64,000 nt of DNA from JAFAGO01 sp031987605. Its GTDB lineage: Bacteria > Bacteroidota > Bacteroidia > Flavobacteriales > Weeksellaceae. Positions 1 through 8,651 of this stretch are shown piece after piece. A program made the translations under genes and the position numbers. The stretch spans positions 372,001-436,000 of the forward strand of contig DALZZF010000001.1 of NCBI GenBank assembly GCA_031987605.1, given 5' to 3'. The notes beneath the pieces are model-generated. The model ran no database searches, had not been told where the DNA came from, and was given only the letters and a program-made list of their open reading frames with translations. Numbering within the stretch: position 1 is the first letter of the stretch; each line of letters starts with the position of its first letter.

Positions 1-742
1 ACCGCGCTCTAATTTTGCGACTTACAGTGGGATTTTTGACGGAATCAGAAAACTTTTTGCCGCAACATCTGAAGCCCGAAAGAGAAAATACGACGCCGGA
101 TGGTTTTCCTTTAATGTTGCCATAGGCCGTTGCCCGCGTTGTAAAGGGGAAGGAATGGTTATGGTGGAACTGCTTTTTCTGCCGAGTGTTTACACACCCT
201 GTCCGGAGTGCCACGGAAGCCGTTATAATCAGAAAGTTCTTGAAGTGAAGTATCATGATAAAAACATCGCAGAAGTGCTGGGAATGAGGGTAGAAGAGGC
301 GTTGGTCTTTTTTCAGGAGGAACCTTCTATTTCACGGGGATTGCAGGTTGCCGCTGATCTCGGACTTGGATATCTGAAACTTGGTCAACCGGCTACCGAA
401 CTTTCCGGTGGAGAAGCCCAGCGTATTAAAATGGTTACCGAACTTCAGAAAATTCAACATGCCGGGAATCTTTATATTCTGGATGAACCGACAACAGGTT
501 TGCATCCCGCGGATACGGAACGGCTCCTGCGTCAACTTAAAAACCTTGTCGATGCCGGAAGCACCGTTATCGTCGTGGAACATGATCTGCAGATTATTTC
601 CCAAAGCGACTGGATTATCGAGATCGGACCGGGTGCGGGTACCCACGGCGGCAAAGTGGTGGCAAACGGTATTCCTGCTGATTTTATCAGTGAAAAAAAC
701 AGCATTACAGCTCCCTATTTGCAAAGGTATATAAAAACTTAA
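1..742 (+). CDS. uvrA: UvrA-family excinuclease ATPase, C-terminal part (truncated by window edge)
   Basis: The open frame runs in from the left edge (frame of base 2), so only about the last 247 residues are visible. UvrA is the DNA-damage-recognising ATPase of nucleotide excision repair. Visible features are the UvrA zinc finger (CPRCKGEG and, 20-odd residues on, CPECHGSRY), the second ABC signature LSGGEAQRIK, Walker B with LYILDEPTTGLHP, and the switch histidine in VVEHD. The tail reads IIEIGPGAGTHGG, where housekeeping UvrA usually has a DLGPEGG-type sequence. With TVIVVEHDL this resembles the UvrA2 or drug-resistance paralogue class, but the class is a guess without the N-terminal part. 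It is followed by about 360 bp without a gene. Confidence 0.9.
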   Translation, partial: PRSNFATYSGIFDGIRKLFAATSEARKRKYDAGWFSFNVAIGRCPRCKGEGMVMVELLFLPSVYTPCPECHGSRYNQKVLEVKYHDKNIAEVLGMRVEEALVFFQEEPSISRGLQVAADLGLGYLKLGQPATELSGGEAQRIKMVTELQKIQHAGNLYILDEPTTGLHPADTERLLRQLKNLVDAGSTVIVVEHDLQIISQSDWIIEIGPGAGTHGGKVVANGIPADFISEKNSITAPYLQRYIKT

Positions 743-1056
743 GGGAGAATTTTGTTGTTGGTAATTCCTAAAAACAAAATGAGCAATCTATTCCAGACAT
801 AATCGAATGCTATGAAATGTCAAAATTTGTGTTTAAATGTTTTTGCTCATTCATTCATCTTTGGAAGAATCAAATGACTTTAAAGAATGCTAAGATATAA
901 TATAGTGATCTTACGCTTTTTTGAGCTTAAGGAGCCTTACGTTTTTTATAAAATTAGCTCAATAGTATTCGACTCCTATGGTGTGGAATAATTCAACAAT
1001 ACAGATTATTTTTTATAAAATAGTTTGAATTTCTGTGATTTATTAGGGTAAAATTT
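743..1056. other. intergenic region without a gene
   Basis: AT-rich DNA between the uvrA-family gene and the rpsT/tRNA-Glu unit. I find no open frame with coding character. It holds a degenerate copy of a dispersed repeat (about 948-1032) that also occurs near 29347-29440. Confidence 0.6.
948..1032. repeat. degenerate copy of dispersed intergenic repeat (family R)
   Basis: Resembles 29347-29440. Shared blocks in the same order are a TATAAAA or TATAGAAA block, ATTCGAC-(C/T)CC, an AATTCAACAATA block, then a second TATAAAA block and TTTGAAT. The central hairpin, perfect at 29 kb, is decayed here. Confidence 0.5.
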
Positions 1057-1097
1057 GAAAAAAAATATTCCCTTGAAAATCAATGTTTTCAAGGGAA
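1057..1097 (-). terminator. rho-independent terminator of rpsT/tRNA-Glu
   Basis: A perfect 12-bp inverted repeat (1068-1079 with 1086-1097, loop 1080-1085). On the minus strand it is followed by a T-rich run, just after the 3' end of the tRNA. Confidence 0.85.
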
Positions 1098-1103
1098 ATT
1101 AAG

Positions 1104-1175
1104 TAGCCCGTAGGGGAGTCGAACCCCTCTTACCAGAATGAAAATCTGAGGTCCTAACCGATAGACGAACGGGCC
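1104..1175 (-). tRNA. tRNA-Glu (anticodon TTC)
   Basis: The minus strand folds as a full cloverleaf of 72 nt: a 7-bp acceptor stem GGCCCGT with ACGGGCT (first pair G-U), a D-loop with GGTTAGGAC, anticodon loop TTTTCAT giving anticodon TTC, and a T arm GGGGTTCGACTCCCC. The discriminator base is A. The 3' CCA is not encoded. The gene lies 12 bp downstream of rpsT on the same strand and shares its promoter and terminator, so the two are probably one transcript. Confidence 0.97.
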
Positions 1176-1187
1176 GCTTTATTCTGT

Positions 1188-1442
1188 TTACGCTAACTTG
1201 TTTACGTGCTTGGTAAGCTTGCTCTTCAAGTTTGCGGCTTTATTCTTGTGAATAATATTTTTCTTCGCCAATTTATCAAGCAAAGAAATTACTTGTGGCA
1301 ATTGCTCTTGAGCTGCCTTTTTATCTTCTTCGCTTCTTAATACTTTCATTGCAGTTCTTGCAGTTTTATGATAGTATCTGTTGCGCAGTCTTTTTACCGC
1401 GTTCTGTCTGATTCTTTTAAGTGCTGATTTATGATTTGCCAT
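1188..1442 (-). CDS. rpsT: 30S ribosomal protein S20
   Basis: An 84-residue basic protein beginning MANHKSALKRIRQN, the S20 N-terminus, and ending in lysine-rich helices typical of this rRNA-binding protein of the small subunit. The start is the ATG at 1442. The longer open frame to 1466 would begin inside the -7 promoter box at 1464-1471, so it cannot be the real start. The gene is followed by tRNA-Glu after 12 bp and by a strong terminator, which makes a two-gene translation unit. Confidence 0.97.
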   Translation of the reverse strand: MANHKSALKRIRQNAVKRLRNRYYHKTARTAMKVLRSEEDKKAAQEQLPQVISLLDKLAKKNIIHKNKAANLKSKLTKHVNKLA

Positions 1443-1463
1443 AATGCTTGTCAAATGTGGGTG

Positions 1464-1494
1464 CAAAGATAGAGATTATTTTTTTATCTCCAAA
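1464..1494 (-). promoter_or_regulatory. Bacteroidota-type promoter of rpsT/tRNA-Glu
   Basis: Read on the minus strand, TTTG (1491-1494), a spacer of exactly 19 bp, then TATCTTTG (1464-1471). This matches the Bacteroidota -33/-7 consensus TTTG-N19-TAnnTTTG. Confidence 0.85.
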
Positions 1495-1548
1495 TTTTCT
1501 GTAAAAATTTTTTCAAAAAAATAGGTGATTTTTTTAATCTACTGAAAC

Positions 1549-2835
1549 TTATTTGTAGGTTTTCTGGATTACAATATTTTTAATCCCCTTATCCTCAAGG
1601 TTTTTCATTTCTTTTATCGCAAGTTCTAATGTCCGGAATTTTCCATAGGTATAATAGAATATTCCGTCTATCTTATCCCGATTTACGTCTTTTAAGGCGG
1701 TGAGGATATAAGAATTACTGCTCAGTTTATTTTTAGATGCGGCAAGTTCAAGGGTGTAATATCCTGATGCCATAGCCTGATCCGGAACAAAACTGATGGA
1801 AACCGCGTTTTTAAATCCGGCATCTTTTGCCGTTTTAAGGTTGTTGTCGCGTACCGATGCCAAATTGGTGTTGGCATAATAATATTTGTACAGATTTCCT
1901 TCTTTTATGGGAAGAATGTATTTTAAACCTTTCAAGGCGGTATCACCTTCGTTGTACCGGGTTGTTGAACTCATCAGTAAAATACGGAAATCATTTGCCA
2001 ATGGTTTTTCTACCGGTTTTTCAGGTTCTTTTGGTGCTAAAGTGCCACCGTTTCTATCCAGTGCTTTTTTATAACTGATGATTGCGTTGTAGATGCTTTC
2101 TGCAATTTCGTTTTGTCCTTTTTCGGAGGCAAGATACATGGCATCGTCATAATTGCTTACAAATCCGGTTTCGATCAAAACCGAAGGCATCGCATTCAGG
2201 CGAAGAACGTGGAGGTTTTGCTGCTTCACTCCACGGGAATATCTTTTGTCTTTATTGGTGAAATTATCTTCAACAAAACTTCCGAAGAGGAGGCTGCTTT
2301 CCAGATATTTGCTCTGCTGTATTTTGAGTGCGATCAGTGATTCGGGAGATTTTGGATCATAAGATGCAAACATTTCTTTATCCTTTTCATCCAGAAATAT
2401 TACATCGTTTTCCGCTTTTGCGACTTCCAGATTGGTTTTATTCTGATCCGGTCCCATTACAAATGTTTCCGTTCCGTAAGGTGATGTTCTGGTGTTGGCA
2501 TTCACATGAACGGAAATGAAGAGATCCGCCTTGCTGCGGTTTGCCAGCGTGGTTCTGTCTGTAAGAGAAGGGAATTCATCAATTTTCCGGGTATAAACGA
2601 CTTTGTAATCTTTGTCTTTTTCAAGCATTCTTCCCAGTTTAAGAACAATGGCGAGCGTTATGTCTTTTTCTCTTAAAGTTCCGGTTTCAGCATAATAGCG
2701 ACTGGCACCGTGATCGCTGCCGCCATGTCCTGCATCCAGTACGATGGTAAATTTTTTTTGCGCATTTAGGACTGAAGAAAAAACCACCAGCAGGAGGAGA
2801 AAATACTTTTTAAGATAAAATCTTTGGCTAATCAT
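1549..2835 (-). CDS. N-acetylmuramoyl-L-alanine amidase (Amidase_3) with C-terminal SPOR-like part
   Basis: A periplasmic zinc amidase that cleaves the bond between N-acetylmuramic acid and L-alanine in peptidoglycan. 428 residues. A signal peptide (about 1-25, ending VLNAQ) is followed by an Amidase_3 domain (about 28-255). Zinc and catalytic residues are visible: H37 in VLDAGHGG, E56 in REKDIT, H110 in ISVHVNA and E222 in LIETGF. The C-terminal third (about 285-428) contains two tyrosine-rich stretches that look like degenerate SPOR repeats, which usually bind denuded glycan at division sites. It is divergent from lptD with only about 25 bp between the long starts, and so shares the control region with an outer-membrane assembly gene. 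Confidence 0.92.
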   Translation of the reverse strand: MISQRFYLKKYFLLLLVVFSSVLNAQKKFTIVLDAGHGGSDHGASRYYAETGTLREKDITLAIVLKLGRMLEKDKDYKVVYTRKIDEFPSLTDRTTLANRSKADLFISVHVNANTRTSPYGTETFVMGPDQNKTNLEVAKAENDVIFLDEKDKEMFASYDPKSPESLIALKIQQSKYLESSLLFGSFVEDNFTNKDKRYSRGVKQQNLHVLRLNAMPSVLIETGFVSNYDDAMYLASEKGQNEIAESIYNAIISYKKALDRNGGTLAPKEPEKPVEKPLANDFRILLMSSTTRYNEGDTALKGLKYILPIKEGNLYKYYYANTNLASVRDNNLKTAKDAGFKNAVSISFVPDQAMASGYYTLELAASKNKLSSNSYILTALKDVNRDKIDGIFYYTYGKFRTLELAIKEMKNLEDKGIKNIVIQKTYK

Positions 2836-2856
2836 TTTAAAATATAAAAATTGTTT

Positions 2857-2864
2857 TAATTTTG
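2857..2864 (+). promoter_or_regulatory. -7 box (TAATTTTG) probably for lptD
   Basis: A perfect TAnnTTTG match lies just before and over the first possible lptD start codon (TTG at 2862). If it is used, transcription starts near 2870 and the TTG at 2889 becomes the likely start. No clear -33 TTTG is seen. Confidence 0.5.
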
Positions 2865-5480
2865 AACCCGTTATTCATACCGAAAGATTTGCCCAAAACC
2901 AGCTTCAAAAATATACTACAAATTTTAATTATCCTAATTTTTAACAATTTTTTAGCACAAACAAATACTGAAAAATTGCCTGAAAATGGGACAGTTAACG
3001 ATACTATTGTAAAAACCGATACCATTTCTTTAAAAAAAGAACAGTTGGAAGATGTCCTGCATAATAAAGCCGAAAACGTACGTTTTGATCCTCCTAAAAA
3101 AATGACCTACCTGAACAAAAAGGCAAATGTAAAGTATCAGGATATGGAAATTGATGCGGATTATATTTCGATTGACTGGGATAAGAACCTGATTTACGCC
3201 AGAGGTGAACTGGATTCTTTGGGGAAAATAAAAACTTCTGCAATCGCAAATCAGGGTGGTAAAAAATATGAATACGACGAATTTACGTATAACTACAAAA
3301 CCAAGCAGGCACTTGCTTTTAATGCCAGAACGGAAGAAAGTGAAGGGGTAATCGTAGCCGAAAAAACAAAAAAATACAACGATTCCGTATTTTTTATGCG
3401 CCGCGGAAAATATACAACAGACGAATATTTCCTCAAGAAAAAAGACAGTCTCGCGGATTATCATCTTCTTGCCCCGAACATTAAACTGGTGAAAGGAAAA
3501 GAAAAATCTCAGGTCATTACTGGTCCGGTTCAGATGTATATTGAGCAGGTTCCGACTCCTTTGATTATGCCGTTTGCGATCCTTCCTTTTTCCGATAAGC
3601 GTTCTGCCGGAATTTTGATTCCGAGTTTTGGGGAACGGGAAGATGTAGGGTTTTTCCTGAACGGTTTGGGCTATTATCAACCAATTGGTGACCATTTCGA
3701 TTTAAAAATCCTAACCGACATTTATACCAAAGGAAGCTGGAATTTACGACCTGAGATGAATTATAAGAAAAATTACAGATATTCCGGGAATTTTTCTGCC
3801 GATATAGGTACAACGGTTAAGGGAATTAAAGGGCTTTCCGATTATTCAAAAGCATCCACATATCGTATTGCGTGGAGACATACACAGGACACGAAAGCCA
3901 ATCCGTATCTTACGTTTTCGGCTTCTGTTGATCTTACCAGCAGTAAGTTTTACAATAATACAATAAATAATAACTATTTACTGGATCAAAGTGTGCTACG
4001 AGCTTCACAAAACTCCAGTATCAACATTACCAAACGTTTCCTCACACTTCCGGTTACCATTACCGGAAATGCATCCTATTCTCAGAATTTCTCTACCGGA
4101 TTAACGGATTTGCGTTTGCCTCAAATGAATGTTTCCATCAATCAGTTTTATCTTTTCAAACCGAAAAGTGGAGGAATAAGAGAAGGACTTCTGGAAAATA
4201 TTACGGTAAATACCGGGCTGAATTTTAATAATTATGTAAATACGGCTCAGGATGAAATTTTCACCTCTGCAATGTGGGATAAAATGAAAACCGGACTAAA
4301 AAACAATATTCAATTAGCAACCAATACTACGATTGCCAAGTATTTTACCTTTTCGCTTTCTACAACTGTAGATAATGCGCTTACCACTAAAACATTAACC
4401 AGAACCTACAATCCAATATCAAATAAAGTGGAAGATGTATATAATAAAAAAGTGGCAGGGTATTCCTCTTTTTCATCCTCTGCCAGTTTGCAGACGACTT
4501 TGTACGGAACGAAAATATTTAAGAAAGATTCAAAAATACAGGGAATCCGGCACATGATGACCCCATCATTCAGTTTTACCTATTCGCCCGATTTCGGAGA
4601 TCCCAAGTTCGGATATTTCAGAAATTATTACAATAACCGCGGTGAACTTACCATGTATTCCATTTTTGATGGGGGAATTATCGGTTCGCCAAGTTCCGGA
4701 TTGACCCAATCTGTTGGGATTAATATTGGAAATAATCTGGAAATGAAAGTAAAATCCAAAAGCGATTCAACCGGAGTAAAGAAAATTAAAATCTTTGAAA
4801 GTCTGAATTTTAACACCAGCTATAATTTCGCAGCAGATCAGTACAAATGGTCGAATTTTACGTTCTCCGGACAGTCTTCCTTCTTTGACGGAAAATTAAG
4901 CCTGAATTCCCAACTGGTTCTGGATCCTTATGAAGTGGTGTACAAACCGGATGAAACAACCGGAACCCGTACCGAAAATTTTGGAAAATTCAGAATTCAG
5001 GGCTTCAATATGCAGTTTTCATATCCGTTGAGTGATGCCATTTTTGGGAAAAAAGAAGATCCTTCAAAAATTTATAAATCGAAAGGGGAAATCCGAAATG
5101 AAGTATATTATTTTGATGACGATCAGTATGCCCATTTCCAGCAACCCTGGACATTAAACATGAGCGCACAATATGGATATACAAGGCAATTAACCAAATT
5201 CGGAACCAAAGTAGCGTCCTTAGGTTTGGATGGAAACATCAAACTTACGCCTTACTGGAATATTACCGGAAGTACGCATTACGATTTCATCACTAAAGAG
5301 CTGGCCTACACGCGAATAGGCTTTTCCAGAGATCAGCGGAGTTTTACCATAAATTTCAACTGGATTCCGTTTGGTCAGTATAAAGTGTATGATTTCTTTA
5401 TCGGGATAAAAGCCAACATCCTTTCGGATGCATTAAAATATAAAGACAGAAGTTTTACACAGCCGAATGCTTCGTTCTGA
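2862..5480 (+). CDS. lptD: LPS-assembly protein LptD (OstA-type outer-membrane protein)
   Basis: Outer-membrane beta-barrel that inserts lipopolysaccharide into the outer leaflet together with LptE. The frame is 872 residues. The N-terminus carries a signal peptide (ILIILIFNNFLAQ) and then an OstA/LptA-like beta-jellyroll (about 55-190, with ADYISIDWDKNLIYARG). A long barrel of alternating aromatic strands follows to the C-terminus. The segment around GPVQMYIEQVPTPLIMPFAILPFSDKRSAG is typical of Bacteroidota LptD; the barrel begins soon after. No ATG start exists: the frame opens at TTG 2862, and TTG 2889 (giving MPKTSFKN) makes a more normal signal peptide and lies downstream of the -7 box. 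It is divergent from the amidase. Confidence 0.88.
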   Translation: MNPLFIPKDLPKTSFKNILQILIILIFNNFLAQTNTEKLPENGTVNDTIVKTDTISLKKEQLEDVLHNKAENVRFDPPKKMTYLNKKANVKYQDMEIDADYISIDWDKNLIYARGELDSLGKIKTSAIANQGGKKYEYDEFTYNYKTKQALAFNARTEESEGVIVAEKTKKYNDSVFFMRRGKYTTDEYFLKKKDSLADYHLLAPNIKLVKGKEKSQVITGPVQMYIEQVPTPLIMPFAILPFSDKRSAGILIPSFGEREDVGFFLNGLGYYQPIGDHFDLKILTDIYTKGSWNLRPEMNYKKNYRYSGNFSADIGTTVKGIKGLSDYSKASTYRIAWRHTQDTKANPYLTFSASVDLTSSKFYNNTINNNYLLDQSVLRASQNSSINITKRFLTLPVTITGNASYSQNFSTGLTDLRLPQMNVSINQFYLFKPKSGGIREGLLENITVNTGLNFNNYVNTAQDEIFTSAMWDKMKTGLKNNIQLATNTTIAKYFTFSLSTTVDNALTTKTLTRTYNPISNKVEDVYNKKVAGYSSFSSSASLQTTLYGTKIFKKDSKIQGIRHMMTPSFSFTYSPDFGDPKFGYFRNYYNNRGELTMYSIFDGGIIGSPSSGLTQSVGINIGNNLEMKVKSKSDSTGVKKIKIFESLNFNTSYNFAADQYKWSNFTFSGQSSFFDGKLSLNSQLVLDPYEVVYKPDETTGTRTENFGKFRIQGFNMQFSYPLSDAIFGKKEDPSKIYKSKGEIRNEVYYFDDDQYAHFQQPWTLNMSAQYGYTRQLTKFGTKVASLGLDGNIKLTPYWNITGSTHYDFITKELAYTRIGFSRDQRSFTINFNWIPFGQYKVYDFFIGIKANILSDALKYKDRSFTQPNASF

Positions 5481-5495
5481 TATTACGAATTATTA

Positions 5496-5503
5496 TATAT
5501 TTG
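5496..5503 (+). promoter_or_regulatory. -7 box (TATATTTG) for ridA
   Basis: A TAnnTTTG match 19 bp before the ridA ATG. The -33 element is not clear. Confidence 0.55.
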
Positions 5504-5522
5504 CCAAAAGATAACGATCATC

Positions 5523-5903
5523 ATGAAGAAAGTAATTTCCACACCCAATGCTCCTGCTGCAATCGGGCCTTATGCACAAGCCAACCTTATAAACGGTGTA
5601 TTGTATATTTCCGGGCAAATTCCGGTAAATCCTGAAGACGGAAAGCTAGCAGAAGGAATCGAAAAGGAAACCCATCAGGTAATGAAAAATCTTCAGGCTG
5701 TGCTGAAAGAAGCCGGAATGGATTTTAAAAACGCAGTGAAAACCACTATTTTTCTGAAAAATATGGATGATTTCGCGGTGATGAATGATATTTATGCTTC
5801 ATATCTCGATGCAGAACATTATCCAGCACGGGAAACGGTACAGGTTTCCTGCCTGCCAAAGAATGTTGATATTGAAATTTCATTGATTGCCCATCAGTTT
5901 TAA
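5523..5903 (+). CDS. ridA: RidA family reactive enamine/imine deaminase
   Basis: A 126-residue cytosolic protein of the YjgF/YER057c/UK114 family. Family members hydrolyse the reactive enamine and imine intermediates released by PLP enzymes such as threonine dehydratase. It shows the whole family pattern: an N-terminal PAAIGPYAQA, LYISGQIPVNP, a middle NLQAVLKEAG helix, the VKTTIFLKNMDDF strand, and the active-site arginine R103 in YPARETVQV, ending VDIEISLIAH. Length matches the family. The next gene starts immediately after the stop codon (5904), so the two are probably cotranscribed. Confidence 0.96.
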   Translation: MKKVISTPNAPAAIGPYAQANLINGVLYISGQIPVNPEDGKLAEGIEKETHQVMKNLQAVLKEAGMDFKNAVKTTIFLKNMDDFAVMNDIYASYLDAEHYPARETVQVSCLPKNVDIEISLIAHQF

Positions 5904-6350
5904 ATGAACTTTCTTAGAAATACGGTTGGGATTTTCGTTGGTCTGGGAGTTGCCGCACTGATTATTACTTTGGGAATCAGGCTGAATCCTTCCTGGATTA
6001 ATTATACGGAATATGCCCCTTTCAAACAATGGGAAACCTTATTGATTTCCGTTCAGCATAAACCCTATTTTTTTATTGCGCTTTTGGTTTCATCGGGAAT
6101 TGCTTCCACCGTTGGCGGCGTTGTTACAGCCATGATTGTGAAGTATGCAAAAGTAGCGTATGCCATATTAATTGGCTTTATTCTGCTGTTTGTTGCCATG
6201 CTGGATGTTATTATTTTTCCGTATCATCCAACATTTTACAAGATTGCTATTTTCCTGATCTTTTTTCCATTTGCATGGATGGGTGGTAAAATTACCGAAG
6301 TTATTTATGAACGGAAGAAAAAACACCGGAAACGGGATCTCCAGAAATAA
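5904..6350 (+). CDS. small hypothetical integral membrane protein
   Basis: 148 residues with about four hydrophobic segments (near 8-25, 50-72, 80-102 and 108-128) and a highly basic tail (ERKKKHRKRD) that should face the cytoplasm. I do not recognise a named family or catalytic motif. The ATG follows the ridA stop without a gap, so translation is probably coupled, but nothing in the sequence links the function to RidA. A strong hairpin follows directly. Confidence 0.75.
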   Translation: MNFLRNTVGIFVGLGVAALIITLGIRLNPSWINYTEYAPFKQWETLLISVQHKPYFFIALLVSSGIASTVGGVVTAMIVKYAKVAYAILIGFILLFVAMLDVIIFPYHPTFYKIAIFLIFFPFAWMGGKITEVIYERKKKHRKRDLQK

Positions 6351-6386
6351 AATTAGCTCCGGCCGAAGGCCGGAGCTAATTGTTTT
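6351..6386. terminator. bidirectional terminator between ridA operon and degP
   Basis: A perfect 14-bp inverted repeat (6351-6364 with 6368-6381, loop GAA), GC-rich in the middle with A/T flanks on both sides. It lies between two convergent genes. Confidence 0.85.
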
Positions 6387-6406
6387 ACACAATTCTGAAA
6401 GAAATT

Positions 6407-7936
6407 TTAAGGCATTTTGAATCCTTTCGTGTAGATTCTGCCGTACTCATCTACAAATTTGATTTGTACATTTCCGTTATATCCTTTTAATATGTTTTCA
6501 ATATCTTTCTGGGAGTTTACCGGTTTCCCGTTTACTTCCATTACAATATAATTGTCGACAATTCCAATTTTAGCCATTTCGCTGCCGCTTTCAACATTTT
6601 TAGCGATAACACCACTGGTTAATCCATAGTCGGTTTTAAACCTGTCGCTTAACGGTTCAAAATCGGCTCCGATTTTTTCGGTTACGGATAGATCCGCTTT
6701 GCTTCTGGTGGAAGTTCCGCCTTTTTGGTCTTTCAGGGTAATATTTACGGTATTGGTTTTTCCGTTTCTCTGATAAGTGAGCTGAACTTTATCTCCCGGT
6801 CTTCTGCTTCCTACCACCATAGAAAGATCGGCAAAATCGGTAATCGGTTTACCGTCAATCTGGGTAATCACATCACCGGTTCTCAGTCCGGCATCTTCAG
6901 CACCGCTATTTTCAGCTACATTGGTTACGAAAACTCCGGAACCTACTTTCAGGTTGGCTTTTTTCTCTTTGTTGTATTTGGCAACCTGTTGGTCATCAGA
7001 CAAATCTAAAGAATTTACCCCAAGGAATCCGCGTTGTACAATTCCGAATTTTTTTATGTCTTCCACAATCTTTCTGGCAAGATTCGCAGGCACTGCAAAT
7101 CCGTATCCCTGATAATATCCGTTGGTAGAAGAAATGGCAGAATTAATTCCAATCAAATCTCCGTTCACATTTACCAAAGCTCCACCGGAATTTCCGGGAT
7201 TAATGGCAGCATCGGTCTGAATGAAACTTTCAATTGGATTGGCTGCTCTTCCCTGAGAACTCAAAATTCCGATTCCTCTTCCTTTTGCAGAGATAATTCC
7301 CGCGGTTACTGTGGAATTCAATCCGAGTGGATTTCCGACCGCAAGCACCCATTCTCCAACTTCTACATTATCCGAATTGGCAAAATTCAGGTAGGGCAAA
7401 CCATTTTCTTCAATTTTAAGAAGGGAAATATCCGTATTCGGATCGGTTCCAATTAAAGTGGCAATATAGGTTTTTTTGTTGCTGAGCACGACTTCCAATT
7501 TATTGGCACCTGCAACCACGTGGTTGTTGGAAATAATATAACCGTCAGGAGAAATAATTACCCCGGAGCCCAATCCTGAAGGCATATTTTCCGGAGTTTG
7601 GTCGTTGTTTCGCTGTCTCTGTTGTCCTCTTCCGAAAGGATCTCCGAAAAAGTAATCGAATAAATCCTGTTCCGAAGCACGGTTCGAAGTTCTGTTCTGA
7701 TAATTTTTAATCGTGACTACCGCAGGAACTGTTGTTTTCGCTGCTTTTACAAAATCATCACCTACCGCTCCGGTATTCATTCCGGCAAACTGCACATTCT
7801 TTCCTGCATCATGGAAATAAGAATAATCTCCGTTACTATTGGAGTTACCAAAATAATTAATCGCACCAAATGTAGTTGCACCGGATACGATTCCGACAAA
7901 AGCATAAGGCATTAGTTTTTTTAAAGTATTCTTCAT
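6407..7936 (-). CDS. degP: Do/DegP family periplasmic serine protease (HtrA)
   Basis: Envelope quality-control protease and chaperone, 509 residues from the chosen start. An N-terminal signal or anchor segment (LMPYAFVGIVSGATTFGAI) is followed by a trypsin-like domain with H139 (SNNHVVAG), D169 (PNTDISLLKI) and S250 (NPGNSGGALVN). Two PDZ domains then occupy roughly 305-395 and 420-505; the first has GFLGVN and TGDVITQIDG, the second VMEVNGKPV. A Q/R/N-rich insert before the protease domain (GRGQQRQRNND) is the flexible LA-loop region. The open frame extends to 7963, but the -7 box at 7972-7979 would leave almost no leader for that ATG, so ATG 7936 (MKNTLKK) or 7942 is preferred. Confidence 0.93.
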   Translation of the reverse strand: MKNTLKKLMPYAFVGIVSGATTFGAINYFGNSNSNGDYSYFHDAGKNVQFAGMNTGAVGDDFVKAAKTTVPAVVTIKNYQNRTSNRASEQDLFDYFFGDPFGRGQQRQRNNDQTPENMPSGLGSGVIISPDGYIISNNHVVAGANKLEVVLSNKKTYIATLIGTDPNTDISLLKIEENGLPYLNFANSDNVEVGEWVLAVGNPLGLNSTVTAGIISAKGRGIGILSSQGRAANPIESFIQTDAAINPGNSGGALVNVNGDLIGINSAISSTNGYYQGYGFAVPANLARKIVEDIKKFGIVQRGFLGVNSLDLSDDQQVAKYNKEKKANLKVGSGVFVTNVAENSGAEDAGLRTGDVITQIDGKPITDFADLSMVVGSRRPGDKVQLTYQRNGKTNTVNITLKDQKGGTSTRSKADLSVTEKIGADFEPLSDRFKTDYGLTSGVIAKNVESGSEMAKIGIVDNYIVMEVNGKPVNSQKDIENILKGYNGNVQIKFVDEYGRIYTKGFKMP

Positions 7937-7971
7937 CGTCATTGTAATAATCTTTTTTGTCATTGCTTAAA

Positions 7972-7979
7972 CAAATTTA
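7972..7979 (-). promoter_or_regulatory. -7 box (TAAATTTG) for degP
   Basis: A minus-strand TAnnTTTG match upstream of degP. It supports a start at 7942 or 7936 rather than 7963. The -33 element is imperfect. Confidence 0.5.
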
Positions 7980-8141
7980 ATGCTAAATAAGTATCACGGC
8001 GAAACAGGTTGTTTCAGATTTAACTAAACTTTAACAAGAATTAAGCATTTTTAGGGCTTTCATCCACAATATCAAAAAAAATTGACAGAGTGATGTAATA
8101 TTTTTCTTTACTTCGTTGTCTTACTATCAGAAAACGAAATC

Positions 8142-8651
8142 ATGACTCAGGAACAATTCAGGGATACGGTATTTATTCTCAGGGATGAGATGTTCCGTTT
8201 TGCCAAAAGATTTGTGCAGAGTAATGATGAAGCGGAAGATGTGGTACAGGATTTAATGCTGAAATTTTGGCAGACCAAGGAAAAATTGGCAGAATACAGC
8301 AGTCTGAAATCTTTTGTATTGAAATGTGTGAAGAACGAATGCTTGAACCGATTGAAACACCACGAGGTGAAAATGGGTTTTGCTGATCTTCAAATGCACA
8401 GGAGTGAACTCTACCGTCCGGAATTCAACAATATGAATGAGCACATTATAGCTTTTATCAACCAGCTTCCGGAAAAACAAAGAATGGTAATTCACCTGAA
8501 AGACGTAGAAGAATACGAAGTAAACGATATTTCCGAAATCTTAGAAATGGAGGAAAATGCGGTCCGGGTAAACCTAATGAGAGCCCGGCAAAAAGTAAAA
8601 GAACAAATTACAAATTTGATGAATTATGAAAAGCGATCAATATCAGGATAA
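8142..8651 (+). CDS. ECF-type RNA polymerase sigma factor
   Basis: 169 residues with the two-domain layout of extracytoplasmic-function sigma factors. Region 2 is about residues 15-85 (DEAEDVVQDLMLKFWQ, the -10-recognising helix area) and region 4 about 110-160 (LPEKQRMVIHLKDVEEYEVNDIS, a helix-turn-helix, ending AVRVNLMRARQKVKEQI). It directs core RNA polymerase to a small regulon. It overlaps the next gene by 26 bp and heads a four-gene unit, which suggests that the downstream membrane protein controls it. Confidence 0.92.
   Translation: MTQEQFRDTVFILRDEMFRFAKRFVQSNDEAEDVVQDLMLKFWQTKEKLAEYSSLKSFVLKCVKNECLNRLKHHEVKMGFADLQMHRSELYRPEFNNMNEHIIAFINQLPEKQRMVIHLKDVEEYEVNDISEILEMEENAVRVNLMRARQKVKEQITNLMNYEKRSISG

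Noticed and set aside
3030..3695. 221-codon minus-strand frame inside lptD
   Set aside because: It is antisense to a well-supported beta-barrel gene, its product is an improbable mix of F, R and C, and it has no promoter box.
7034..7456. 140-codon plus-strand frame inside degP
   Set aside because: Antisense to the protease catalytic domain, with serine/isoleucine-rich shadow composition.
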